NCBI GenBank assembly: GCA_026874595.1
Contig: CM049322.1
Location: forward strand, 24,649,400-24,713,399
Length of the DNA: 64,000 nucleotides
DNA from: Sipunculus nudus
Taxonomy: Eukaryota > Annelida > Sipuncula > Golfingiida > Sipunculidae
Direction of reading: 5' to 3'
Part shown: one piece after another, positions 11,445 through 23,700 of the stretch
Layout: every line of letters starts with the position of its first letter
Numbering within the stretch: position 1 is the stretch's first letter
Program-made: the position numbers and the translations under genes
The notes under the pieces: generated by a model
Database searches by the model: none
Seen by the model: only the letters and a program-made list of their open reading frames with translations
What the model was told of the DNA's origin: nothing

Positions 11445-13270
11445 TACTGACCCCAGTTATCAGAGAGTTGGTGTGGGTCAAGAGTGGGGTACAAATATCA
11501 GAAAGTTGGTATATGTATCCAGAGTTGGGACAGATATCAGGGAGTTCGAGTGTACCCAGAGTGGGGTACAGTTCAGAGAGCTGGTGTGTATCCACAGTGG
11601 AGTACAGTTATCAGGGAGTAGGTGTGTATTTAAAAGAGCGTGGTACAGATATCAGAGTTGGTGTGTATTAAGGACGAGTCACAGTTATCAGAGTTGGTGT
11701 GTAGTGAGAGAGGGGTACAGTGATCAGAGAGTTGTATATCAAGAGTGGGGACAGTGATCAGAGTTGGTGTGTATCATGGGAGTAGTAATGTTAATAGACA
11801 TTTGGTGTATATCCAGAGTGGGGTACAGTTATGAGGGAGTTTGTGTATATCCAGAGTGTGGTACAATGATCTGACAGTTGGTGCATATCAACAGAGGGGT
11901 ACAGTTATCAGACATTTAGTGTGTATCCAGAAAGGTGAACAGTTATCAGTGATTTGATGTTTGGTTTGTCTTCAAAGTGAGATACAGTTATCAGAGAGTT
12001 GGTGTGTACCCAGAGTGGGTTACAGTTGTAAGAGAGTTGGTGTGTATTTAGAGTGGGGTACAGTTAAAAGAGAGTTGGTGTGTATTCAGTGTGAGGTACA
12101 GTTATCAGAGAGTTGGTGTGTAATCAGTGTGAGGTACAGTTATCAGAGAGTTGGTGTGTATTTAGAGTGGGGTACAGTTATAAGAGAGTTGGTGTGTATT
12201 TAGTGTGAGGTACAGTTGTAAGAGAGTTGGTGTGTATTTAGAGTGGGGTACAGTTATCAGAGAGTTGGTGTGTATTTAGAGTGGGTTACAGTTGTAAGAG
12301 AGTTGGTGTGTATTTAGAGTGGGGTACAGTTAAAAGAGAGTTGGTGTGTAATCAGAGTGAGGTACAGTTATCAGAGAGTTGGTGTGTATTTAGTGTGAGG
12401 TACAGTTATCAGAGAGTTGGTGTGTATTTAGTGTGAGGTACAGTTATCAGAGAGTTGGTGTGTATTTAGTGTGAGGTACAGTTATCAGAGAGTTGGTGTG
12501 TATTCAGTGTGAGGTACAGATATCCGAGAGTTTGTGTGTATCCAGAATGAGGTACACTTATTAGAGATTTGGTGCTACCCAGAGTGGGGTACAGTTATCA
12601 GAGAGGTGGTCCAATCGAGAATAAGGTAAAGTTATCAGGGAGTTGGTGTGTACCAAGAGTGAGGTAGAGTTATCAGAGTTGGTGTGGTACAGTGGGATAC
12701 AGTTATCAGAGAGTTGGTGTGTATCCAGAATAAGGTAAAGTTATCAGAGAGCTGGTGTGTATCCAGAATGAGGTACAGTTATCAGAGTTGATGTGTATCC
12801 AGAGTGAGGTAAAGTTATCAGAGAGATGGTGTCTATCCAGAATAAGGTAAAGTTATCAGAGTTGGTGTGTATCCAGAGTGAGGTAAAGTTATCAGAGAGA
12901 TGGTGTCTATCCAGAATAAGGTAAAGTTATCAGAGAGCTGCTGTGTATCCAGAATGAGGTACAGTTATCAGAGTTGATGTGTATCCAGAGTGAGGTAAAG
13001 TTATCAGAGAGATGGTGTCTATCCAGAATAAGGTAAAGTTATCAGAGTTGGTGTGTATCCAGAGTGAGGTAAAGTTATCAGAGAGATGGTGTCTATCCAG
13101 AATAAGGTAAAGTTATCAGAGAGCTGCTGTGTATCCAGAATGAGGTACAGTTATCAGAGTTGGTGTGTATCCAGAGTGAGGTAAAGTTATTAGAGAGACG
13201 GTGTCTATCCAGAGTTAGGTAAAGTTATCAGAGTTGGTGTGTATCCAGAGTGAAGAAAAGTTATCCAAGA
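11445..13270. repeat. Long 37-38-bp minisatellite, nearly 50 copies, with higher-order structure
   Basis: The unit is 'gtacagttatcagagagttg' plus 'gtgtgtatttagagtggg'. Units at the left end are diverged, units at 12000-12500 are nearly uniform, and units at 12780-13230 form blocks that recur about every 186 bp (five units; 'gagctgctg' at 12935 and 13121). Small reading frames here are by-products of the repeat. 10986-11444 holds no recognised feature. Confidence 0.92.
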
Positions 13271-13309
13271 GTTTGAGTGTTTTATCACTTTTACAACAAT
13301 ACAGATAAT

Positions 13310-13465
13310 GGCTAAAGAGTAACCTGTAATGTAACACATAACAACTTAACAGTTGATGTAACACACTACAATTAAAGAGTTAATGTATCACATAACAACT
13401 TAACAGTTGATGTAACACACTACAATTAAAGAGTTAATGTAACGCATCACAATTAAACAGTTTAT
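13310..13465. repeat. Short tandem repeat, about 54-bp unit, 2-3 copies
   Basis: 'aacagttgatgtaacacact' and 'acaattaaagagttaatgta' recur, with 'tcacataacaactt' between. Nothing is recognised from 13466 to 14755. Confidence 0.75.
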
Positions 13466-14755
13466 GTAACAGCAACAAGTTTATTCCGATATCCTCATAA
13501 TGCACTGCTTTCAATACTGAACAAACAAACAATTCTACAAAATCCCCACCGTCTAAACAACTACAAAAGAGACACTGGCTTCCCACACCTTTATTTGATT
13601 GGGCTCTTTGATGAGGTATCAACTGACAACAACAGTGGATCTGTCTAATCTCATTGGTTAATGAAGGAGCCCAATTAGCCAATGAAATCACAGACATGAC
13701 TGCTCAGATAAAGTCAAATCCTCAATCAATCACGTGTAAGGTTGCATAGTCATGGCATGCCTGTGTTGCACGATGCTATCTCTGTAGACTGCATACAGGG
13801 TAAAGATGATTTTTTTGCTGCCAAAGTATAATAAGGAGCATTGTGAACAAATAAACATGCTATCCTGACATTCAGAGGTAAGCAGGATTACAAATTCTAA
13901 TGTCTATAACTAATATAATCATATAATGATATGACTGATATGTTTCATGGACAAACCACTCTAGCCTACAGTCTAGAGGTTGAATCGCTGACTGTGTTCA
14001 GCATACATGTACATCTGACATACAATGTTCTCACACAAACCATGGATATTTTTTATAAACAGCTTCCACAATGGTGTTCAGTGGATTCACAATAACTGTC
14101 TAACTATTAGCATTCCATGTTTGTGAATATTTGTCTAACTGAAAGTTTTGTTTATCTATAAGTGTCAAGTTAGTCCAGGTTCATACCCCTACCCCATCCT
14201 ATAATACAAAAAAAATCTGGGAACATTTTATGTTTAATACTGAAAAAAAACGAACCAGGTTTTGCATCTAGTGCCTTTTTCTTCTCTACACTTCTGCATG
14301 CATGAGTTATGTATAAAGTCTACTTGCACATTTGTTTCTGTGAGCCAGGGTGTTGAGGCCCCCTTTTCTGTATCTTGTATCTGAGATGCATACTGACTGG
14401 ATGAGAATCAACAAAATCACAGCACCAATTCAAATATAAATTTATAAACATGCCAACTTCAGAAATACTGAAGTGGGTAGTTTCCTAATTATAGTTTTTG
14501 TCAGTTGAACCTGGCAAATTGAACCTGGCAAGGCATCAGCCAGTTTTCTTATCTTTGACATATGGCTTTGATCTTATGATCTTAAAATCAATAGGGTTCT
14601 TCTTTCTGTGATAGATCACACATAAGTAAAGTCTGAATCTAATTTATTATAAAAACTGGGGTTATCATCCAGACACAAGATTTGTGGACCCATAGCTTTT
14701 CAAAAGTATATGTCAACATGAAAGCACTGAAAGCATTACCACCAGTCTTGAAAAG

Positions 14756-16279
14756 TACCGTATTTCCTTGAACAGACGCCCGGGCGTTTATTTTTTAAGA
14801 CACTGCTTTGACCCGGTGTCTAAACAAGGCCGGCTTCTATTTAAGGCCGGAGTTTATTTAAAAAAATACGTCATCAGGCTCGTCAGACAAACTAAAAATA
14901 GAACACGTCGAAACAATGAACCCGCCGGTCACTAATCACTGACACATTTGAAAACATCGCCGGTACACGGATTGTGTTTACGAAATTTCCTTAGATGCCA
15001 TAGGTATATGGGACACGTGCAACCTCCACAATCACGCACCATAATTGGAATTAACGTAGAATCACAGCGAGAGATTGCAGTTGTACACAAAAATCTGTCC
15101 GCGCGGGCCCCTCGAAACCAGGTATCCAGGTGTTTTATGTGGCTGTTCCATTTATTTTACACCGCGTGAACTTGGTAACATTTTTACGCTCTGAATACGG
15201 GGTGGCTCTTCCATTTACTGTTCTCAACGTACAACTGGTAGCATTTGTTCCATCGAAATACGGGGGTTTGGTACTTATAACGGCACAGCGTAATTCATTT
15301 TCATGACACTTTCCTCTCGTTAAATATTTAACTGATTCAGCTCGACACAGCGTAATCAAATGGCCTTGCATATACTAAACACGGGGTGGCTCTTCCATTA
15401 ACTGTTCACCGCGTATAACTTGTAATATTGGTTCCATCAAAATACAGGGGGTTGGTTCTTTATAACGGCAAAGCGTAGGTCAATTTCATGACACTTTTCT
15501 CCCGTCTTTTATCTGATACAGCTTGACACAGCGTATTCAAGCGTTTCCGACCTGGTATATAATGGTATGTGCCATTTACTGCCGGGAATATTACTGAATA
15601 TATAGTTGTGGACAAGAGTATATACTATTTTTAACTTTAAAAATTATCTCAGAAGCGTGGCTTTGGTAACAGTGGGGAGCCATTTAAAAGCGCTTAAAAT
15701 GAAAGCAAGGAGCGTAATTTGGCTTGACAGTAGCTACAAATTGTATCGCTCGACCTGCATGCTACAGAAGAAATGTGTGCCAAAACGTATTTGAACAGTT
15801 CTGTTCAACCATCCGTGAGGTATAGACTTTCACCGTACCAAGTTTTACTGCTTGTTTCAAGCGGTACTATTTACTATTGCTTGATAGCAGTGATAGTATT
15901 AGCCTTCTCATTGCTGACGTATTTGTGTATCGCTTATTGAACGAATCGGGAATATATGGTGTCCCTCATAGAAACAAGCATTCACGTAAGATAAAAGAAT
16001 AATTTATAGAGTAAGAGGAATTAAACATATTATCAATACAACACAAACCGAAATTCATACAACAATCTATCGTCATTTTGACCGGTAAATACACCAATTA
16101 TAATGAAGGGAAAAGACATCTGGTGGCAAACATGGAAACTACTCTGACACAAGGCCTGTGAACAAGACCGGCGTCTATTTAAGGCCGGCGTTTATTTTTC
16201 TGGGACATTGTTTTGCCCCGGCGACTAAATAAGGCAGGCGACTATTTAAGGTCCGGCGTCTGTTCAAGGAAATACGGTA
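14756..16279. mobile_element. Terminal-inverted-repeat DNA element, non-autonomous, 1.5 kb
   Basis: The left end reads TACCGTATTTCCTTGAACAG and the right end is its reverse complement (CTGTTCAAGGAAATACGGTA), so the inverted ends match over at least 20 bases. Both ends continue into several 'ggcgtctatttaaggccgg'-type motifs. The outer TA on each side fits a TA target duplication. Inside, a block of about 200 bp is present twice (about 15165-15360 and 15380-15545; 'cggggtggctcttccatt', 'cattttcatgacactt'). No transposase reading frame is visible, so this looks like a MITE or internally deleted copy. I cannot assign the superfamily with certainty. Confidence 0.82.
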
Positions 16280-16855
16280 GTCATAAATTTAAAGAACAAT
16301 AAGCAAATAACATTTCATGATAATCAACCTAATCTTTCTTATAATATCTAGCCATTTGTAGGAATTCCTAACAAGAAATTTCCTAGGTGCTCAAGCCTGC
16401 GAACTTATACCCAAACACTCACTGCTCTTCAAGGTGAAGCAAGAGCTTCTGTGTCTGAATACTTGACCTTTTGACCCTAAAATCAATAGCATTTCCCATA
16501 ATGGTGGGTCATGCATATGTAAAGTTGGAATCAAATGAATCAGTTTTAATGAATTTGTTGATGATCAAACTGACAGAATGACGGACAACATGATTACTTT
16601 TAAAACTGGACCCTTCAATTTAAATCTAACAGTTTATCTTGAATTTAATGAAATAAAACTATTGACAAACATTCTACTATGTATTTTAGTGAAATGTCAT
16701 TCAATATCTCCCCGAAAGCCTAATGCTTATTTACTATTAAAAAAAAAACATGTCTTGTATACATCACCCATAAAATATAAAAATGTTTCTGTATAATATA
16801 GATAGAAATGAAATGACCCTCCCTGTGACTGATCTGATGGTGTTGCTAATTGATA
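16280..16855. other. Intergenic DNA, nothing recognised
   Basis: AT-rich sequence downstream of the SLC22 gene (in its own direction) with no coding block. Confidence 0.4.
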
Positions 16856-16859
16856 TGAT

Positions 16860-17120
16860 GATATATCTCTTTGGATTGTTGTGATGTTTTTTCTGTTTCC
16901 ACTGATATGATTTTTTTCTGTTGACAAGTGTGATGTTGTTTCTTTTGACAAGTGTAATGTTCTTTTTCTTTTTAGAAGTGTGATGTTGTTCCTTTTGACA
17001 AGTCTGATGTTGATTTTCTTTTGACAAGTGTAATGTTGTTTTTCTTTTGACAAGTGTGATGTTGTTTTATTTTTGACAAGAGTATTGTTGTTTTTCTTTT
17101 GACTAGTGTGATATTGTTAC
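16860..17120. repeat. Degenerate minisatellite, about 26-32-bp unit
   Basis: Copies of 'ttgacaagtgtgatgttgtt' separated by T-rich spacers. It lies at or just beyond the 3' end of the SLC22 transcript. A minus-strand AATAAA is present at 17071-17066 and could be its polyadenylation signal. Confidence 0.8.
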
Positions 17121-17538
17121 TTTCTATACTATGTCTCTGTATTGTTGAGTTGTCTGGTGTATCTATGATATGTTGTTGCACCACCATGACTCTCAATGTC
17201 ACCAGTTAAATTTTGATAAAGCACTGGCACAGTTCAGTTCCTGCCTCCCTGCCTGTATATCTGCTCTTCACACTCTTCACAAAGATGATTATGCATGAAG
17301 TCATCAAAAATGAATTCATCTCATAGTATTTAAATTTGATGGAATGTCAAGCTTTGTACATATTATAGCCAGATGCTTTCCCTCACAGTATAACACTAAC
17401 ATACCCATCACCATAACAACATTGTTAATGTTTCAGCTGTCTAGGATGTCTCCAGATTGCTGTGACACTTTCCTGATGGACACAGAGTCCTGTATCATGG
17501 ACCGTCTAAGTGCTGCATGCACTGTCCCTGGTTTACCT

Positions 17539-17781
17539 CTACGTGTCCTCCTCATCTCGTCGGGCTTGTTCTTTAGAAATTTCATCCTCCATCAGTTTGA
17601 CTGTTTGTAGATTCAGGTGGTTCGTTTGCTCTGTGAGTCTGACAGTCTTTGTACCATTCAGATCCTCCAGAGTCTCAGGAAGTGGCTGTCCCACGGTCTC
17701 TGGTAACACCATGTTCAGGAGACCGGACGTGAAAGACAGGAAACCAAACAGTATGAAGTGAAGGTTGTGCCGAGTCTGACC
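17539..17781 (-). CDS. SLC22A: SLC22 exon 8 (segment 12, cytoplasmic tail, stop)
   Basis: 243 bases after the acceptor attgacag: GQTRHNLHFILFGFL, then LLNMVLPETVGQPLPETLED, then a charged tail ending QARRDEEDT and TAG at 17541-17539. The LPETxGxPLPETLED block is diagnostic for the family C-terminus. The 3' UTR follows toward about 17060. Confidence 0.92.
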   Translation of the reverse strand, partial: GQTRHNLHFILFGFLSFTSGLLNMVLPETVGQPLPETLEDLNGTKTVRLTEQTNHLNLQTVKLMEDEISKEQARRDEEDT

Positions 17782-20700
17782 CTGTCAATTATAACACCTT
17801 CAGCACCAACAACATCTCATGTATTCAGTGATTTGCATATTTAATACTCTTTTGCAAATGTGGCACCATATAAGAATCCTAAATATGTTCACTGAAAAAG
17901 AACAGATTCTTTCATTAGAGTTTTTAGACACTATGTTATATTATGTTGCTTAAAGGGGCCTAATCACCTGTAAGCATGTGGAATTAACACCAAAAATAGC
18001 TTCTTACCTTAAAAATAAATTTGTATCTGCCCAAATATTGCCCTAAAATTGTTTGCTTAATCCTGTAAAAGAGTGTTAAAAACAGTGGACTGGGAGTAAT
18101 CACAGTTGTCAACATAAACACAGCACATGCCACAACATGGTGTCAAACAGGAGATGCCCTGACTGACTTGGCTGTGCAACTCACAAGTGGACCCCCTGTC
18201 ATGAGGGGTTGTTATTGTAAACAGACACACATGAACTGTGTTAACCAAATCGCTGAGCCATAAAAAGGTGTTAAACAGCCGTATGCAAGGTACTGAGAGT
18301 ATATGCTGGGATGGTTTTGCCGAAAAAATTTGTATAAAACAAAAGTGAACTGATAGTGTGAAAGAACAGGCTGAATTGCTGGTGATTATATCACTTCAAC
18401 CTTTTCTCCTCTACTTGTTGGCTACATTTATCTAGTTAAATGTCTCATTAATAATTTTCAGGGCTTTCAGGATTGCTGGAGTATGAATAAGAAACGCTCA
18501 AAAATCAAAACCTGTCTGAGACACTGTGCTGGAGGAACACTCAAAACCTGTCTGAGACACTCTGTGCTGGAGGAACACTCAAAACCTGTCTGAGACACTA
18601 TGTGATGGAGGAACACTCAAAACCTGTCTGAGACACTCTGTGACGGAGGAACACTCAAAACCTGTCTGAGACACTCTGTGACGGAGGAACACTCAAAACC
18701 TGTCTGAGACACTCTGTGCCGGAGGAACACTCTTAAAACCTGTCTGAGACACTCTGTGACGGAGGAACACTCTCAAAACCTGTCTGAGACACTCTGTGAT
18801 GGAGGGACACTCTGTAAACCTGTCTGAGACACTCTGTGACGGAGGGACACTCTCAAAACCTGTCTGAGACACTCTGTGACGGAGGGACACTCTCAAAACC
18901 TGTCTGAGACACTCTGTGCTGGAGGAACACTCAAAACCTGTCTGAGACACTCTGTGCTGGAGGAACACTCAAAACCTGTCTGAGACACTGTGCTGGAGGA
19001 ATACTCAAAACCTGTCTGAGACACTCTGTGGAGGAACACTCAAAACCTGTCTGAGACATTCTGTGATGGAGGAACACTCAAAACCTGTTTGAGACACTCT
19101 GTAATGGAGAAACACTCAAAACCTGTCTGAGACACTAGGTTTTGTGACAAAGAGCTATGACATTTTACACAAGGTTTTGTGACAAAGAGCTCTACCATTT
19201 TGCAGTAGGTTTTGTTGCACAGACTACTTTTTTTCATTTTGAATGTGTAACTAAACCCTATCCCTTAAATGATGTATTGGATAACGACAGGAATTTTTTT
19301 TATATATTGTCTCCATATTTTTGTATTATCAATCATAAAATAAAGCAAAATATTGATTCAATTTTATTTTGACCTTACATAAATTGTCTTGGACCCTTGG
19401 AATCTTCATGAAACGCACATGACACCTAAAAATATTGACCAGACAGTCCCAAACTCTCCATCAGTTTCACCTGTTGATAGGTCTGAGTTTAGTTTGGAAA
19501 CATTTGACAAGCAATTAACTGCAACTTTCCAGGAGGAAAATGGTATTCTGTGAGAGGTTTATATATCTCTGTAATAGGTTTATTGTTAAGATACAATTAT
19601 TTTTGTTACACACCATCAGGAAAGTCATGATTGAACATGATCGGCATATCTATAAATACAGGGCTAGACTTGTCTTGATAACATGTTTTGATGACAGGAA
19701 CCCTGATTAAAAAATATTCGAAGGTTGTGACTGACCTAGGATGTTTCATTTTTTCTTAAAACTGTTGCATGTATCTGTCTTTATCTGGAAATCTGATTTT
19801 TATGAGAACATATAGAAAAAGAAACAGACAATAAATTTGTAATCAAAGAGGTATAGGTAACATAAGGATAAACAAGACTTACCATGGCTACCATCACCGG
19901 GGCAACTACACCTCCAATTCGTGCTGATACAGAGCATATTCCCATTGCATTGTTCCTAAAATGACCAAAAGATTATATATGAAGGACATTCCATGCATTA
20001 GTGTACAATCATATACAATCATAGAATTATCACTTTTTACACTTCATACTCTATATATCAACAGCTTATAGGGAACCAAATCACTAAAAGTGATGCCAAC
20101 AGAGATTCATTTTGTGAGCAGGACAGGAAAGTCACAAAACTGATACCTCACTTACCTGAAAGCTTTCTGTCATGGCAGATTAGTCACAGTAATTGCCACT
20201 AGGTGGTGGCAGTATTTGGGGGAAAAAGTGTCACATAGGATTGTTTTTACTGATACTTTGTTGGCATCTTGGTCAACATAATCTTCACCAAGTTTTGCTG
20301 CTGAAGCTGCAAAAATGTAATCTGTACAAGACACTGAATCAGGCAGACCAGAGGGCCATTTCTAAAACAATATGTAGTTAAAATTTTAAACCAATGTGAA
20401 TAATAAGTCAAAAACATACATGTATATAAATATATATATAAACATATATATATACATAAATATATACATATAAATGACCTAAACCACTCACCTGATGACA
20501 GTTGGGTAGAGCTCAGCTGAATAAACATAAGCCACAGAGAAGGATGCTGATATGGCCAGCTTACCTGTCAAAGCACACACCGTGACCAGCAATGTGGCAC
20601 CTGTAATAAATAACATGAATAACTAGAATACGGGTAGTCGACAAGCTACTTTGTGTATCCACCTAATTCAGAGTGGAACGGGTGAAGTTAGGCATGGATT

Positions 20701-23700
20701 GAGTGGCAAGGGGAAATAGAGTGAAGTGTTGCATATTAGCATGGATGTCTGCAGCCAAATTGTGTATGTAGGTTGCGCCACCTACCACAAAATCCAGAAA
20801 GCCGTCCAAGTTGTATACATATGCAAAATTAAAGGCAGATAAGTCAAACCACTACATGTATATGAGTGATTTTTGCCCTTGGCAGACAAACAGATGGACG
20901 CTGTGCAAAAATGGTTGCAGGTGGCGCAACCAGTTTTGCGTATGATAAAGAGCTATGTGAGATCTATACACATGCAAAATTTTGGCCCAATCGGTCAAAC
21001 GGTTCCCGAGATATGAGCTTGGATGTCTGCAGCGTAAACATGAATGTAGGTGGCGCCACCTGTCATAAAATCAAGAGAGCTGTCGGGGATGTATAAACCT
21101 GCAAAATTTTAGGCAGATATGTCAAACCACTGCGGAGATACGAGTGATTTTATCCCAATGCAGACAAATAGACAGGTGCTGTGCAAAAATGGCTGCAGGT
21201 GGCGCCACCAGTTTTGTGTATGATAAAGAGCTATGTGAGATCTATACACATGCAAAATTTTGGCCCAATCGGTCAAACGGTTCCCGAGATATGAGCTTGG
21301 ATGTCTGCAGTGTAAATGTGAATGTAGGTGGCGCCACCTGTCATAAAATCAAGAGAGCTGTCGGCGATGTATAAACCTGCAAAATTTTAGGCAGATATGT
21401 CAACCCACTGCCGAGATATGAGTGATTTTATCCCATGGCAGACAAATAGATGGGTGCTTTGCAAAAATGGCTGCAGGTGGCGCCACCAGTTTGCGTATGA
21501 TAAAGAGCTATGTGAGATCTATACACATGCAAAATTTTGGCCCAATCAGTCAAACGGTTCCCGAGATATGAGCTTGGATGTCTGCAGCGTAAACGTGAAT
21601 GTAGGTGGCGCCATCTGTCATAAAATCAGAAAAGCTATCCAGGATGTATACGCATGCCGAATTTCAGGTGAATTAGTCAAACCACTGCAGAGATATGAGT
21701 GATTTTAACCCATGGCAGACAAATAGACGGGTGCTTTGCAAAAATGGCTGCAGGTGGCCCACCAGTTTGCGTATGATAAAGAGCTATGTGAGATCTATAC
21801 ATGTGCAAAATTTTGGCCCAATCGGTCAAACGGATCCTGAGATATGAGCTTGGATGTCTGCAGCGTAAACGTGAATGTATGTTATAAAGCTCTCCAAGGG
21901 CTACATTTGTGCAAAAAAATTTTCCTGATCTGTCAAATGGTTCCCGAGATATAGGGTTTATGTGTGGAAACAGACGCACAAACGGACGCAAAGCGCAGAG
22001 GAAAGGTTAGAGGTCAAAACAAAATCGGGGCGCAGCAGTTCACATGTGACCCGAACATAATCCCGGGTTTCGTAAAATTCCGCCCAGCGGTTACGGAGGA
22101 GTTCTCCGGACACCTACAGGCGGCGGCGGCGGCGGCGGCGGGGGGCTGAAAACAAGTATCCGCAAAACTGTTTTGGCGGATACAATAACATCATGTAAAG
22201 CAAGCTTCTAACATAAACGCATTGTGTTTTTATTTTCTGGCATCCTTGCAATATTTGTCAGTTTGATGTGATCCTGTGACCTGGCCAGAGGTCTCAGTGT
22301 GAGTGTTTGTATTGTCAGGTGTACATGTCCCTTGTCATTACTACCTGGCTACAGGTCTCTGCGTGAGTGTTAGTACTGTCAGGTGTACATGTCCCTTGTC
22401 ATTACTACCTGGCTACAGGTCTCTGCGTGAGTGTTAGTACTGTCAGGTGTACATGTCACTTGTCATAACTACCTGGCTACAGGTCTCTGTCATCAGCAGG
22501 TCATCAATATAGTTTCAACAATTAACATTTTAAATGGTCTTTTATACCTGTTTAAACATACAGTTACTTATTCAACTGGTACCAGGGCCTCAACCAATCA
22601 TATAATTGCAAAATATAATAAAATAATAAAGCAAAGTATAATCAGATCATAACTTCCAGTGAAAATTGGTAATCTGTGGCGATTCAGATTTGTCTTTAAA
22701 TAGAATCACTTCAGAAATGTACAATATGTCAAACCCTTCATGTGAGAAATATATAAATATATTGTTATAAAATGCTGTCTTCACTGGAAAACACGACAGT
22801 GTTCTGATATGAATGTGAAGACAGGCTCCAGATAAATGAGTAAAATTTCGGTATGATAAATCAGTCAATTTAAAGATAACCAGACTGTAAAGAAAACATT
22901 ATTCCTTGACAATAAGGAGCTAACCACAGTCATAAAAGATAAATATCTTCCTAATTATATTGAGGTAAGTCTTGCAGGCCTACAAGACCGAGAAACCAAG
23001 CACTACCTGCGTACACACAGTACACAGTTTGTGCATATGGCTGTAGGAGGAGTTAAACATCACAACATGTTTCTTGTTACACACCTGTTAGAGGAGGTAA
23101 ACATCACAACATGTTTCTTGTTACACACCTGTTGGAGGAGTTAAACATCACAACATGTTTCTTGTTACACACCTGTTGGAGGAGTTAAACATCACAACAT
23201 GTTTCTTGTTACACACCTGTTGGAGGAGTTAAACATCACAACATGTTTCTTGTTACACACCTGTCAGAGGAGTTAAACATCACAACATGTTTCTTATTGC
23301 ACACCTGTTATTGGAGTTAAACATCACAACATGTTTCTTGTTACACACCTGTTAGAGGAGTTAAACATCACAACATGTTTCTTATTACACACCTGGTAGA
23401 GGAGTTAAACATCACAACATGTTTCTTGTTACACACCTGTTAGAGGAGTTAAACATCACAACATGTTTCTTGTTACACACCTGTTAGAGGAGTTAAACAT
23501 CACAACATGTTTCTTGTTACACACCTGTTAGAGGAGTTACACATCACAACATGTTTCTTGTTACACACCTGTTAGAGGAGTTAAACATCACAACATGTTT
23601 CTTGTTACACACCTGTTAGAGGAGTTAAAAATCACAACATGTTTCTTGTTAAACACCTTTTAGAGGAGTTAAACTTCACAACATGTTTCTTGTTACACAC

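Noticed and set aside
11339-12203. Overlapping repeat-rich frames with SWCVPRVGYS-like text
   Set aside because: Three frames are open at once because the 38-bp unit lacks stops; typical of minisatellites.
18693-19237. Minus-strand Ser/Val-rich repeat proteins
   Set aside because: They follow the 38-bp minisatellite within an SLC22 intron; no splice borders or start context.
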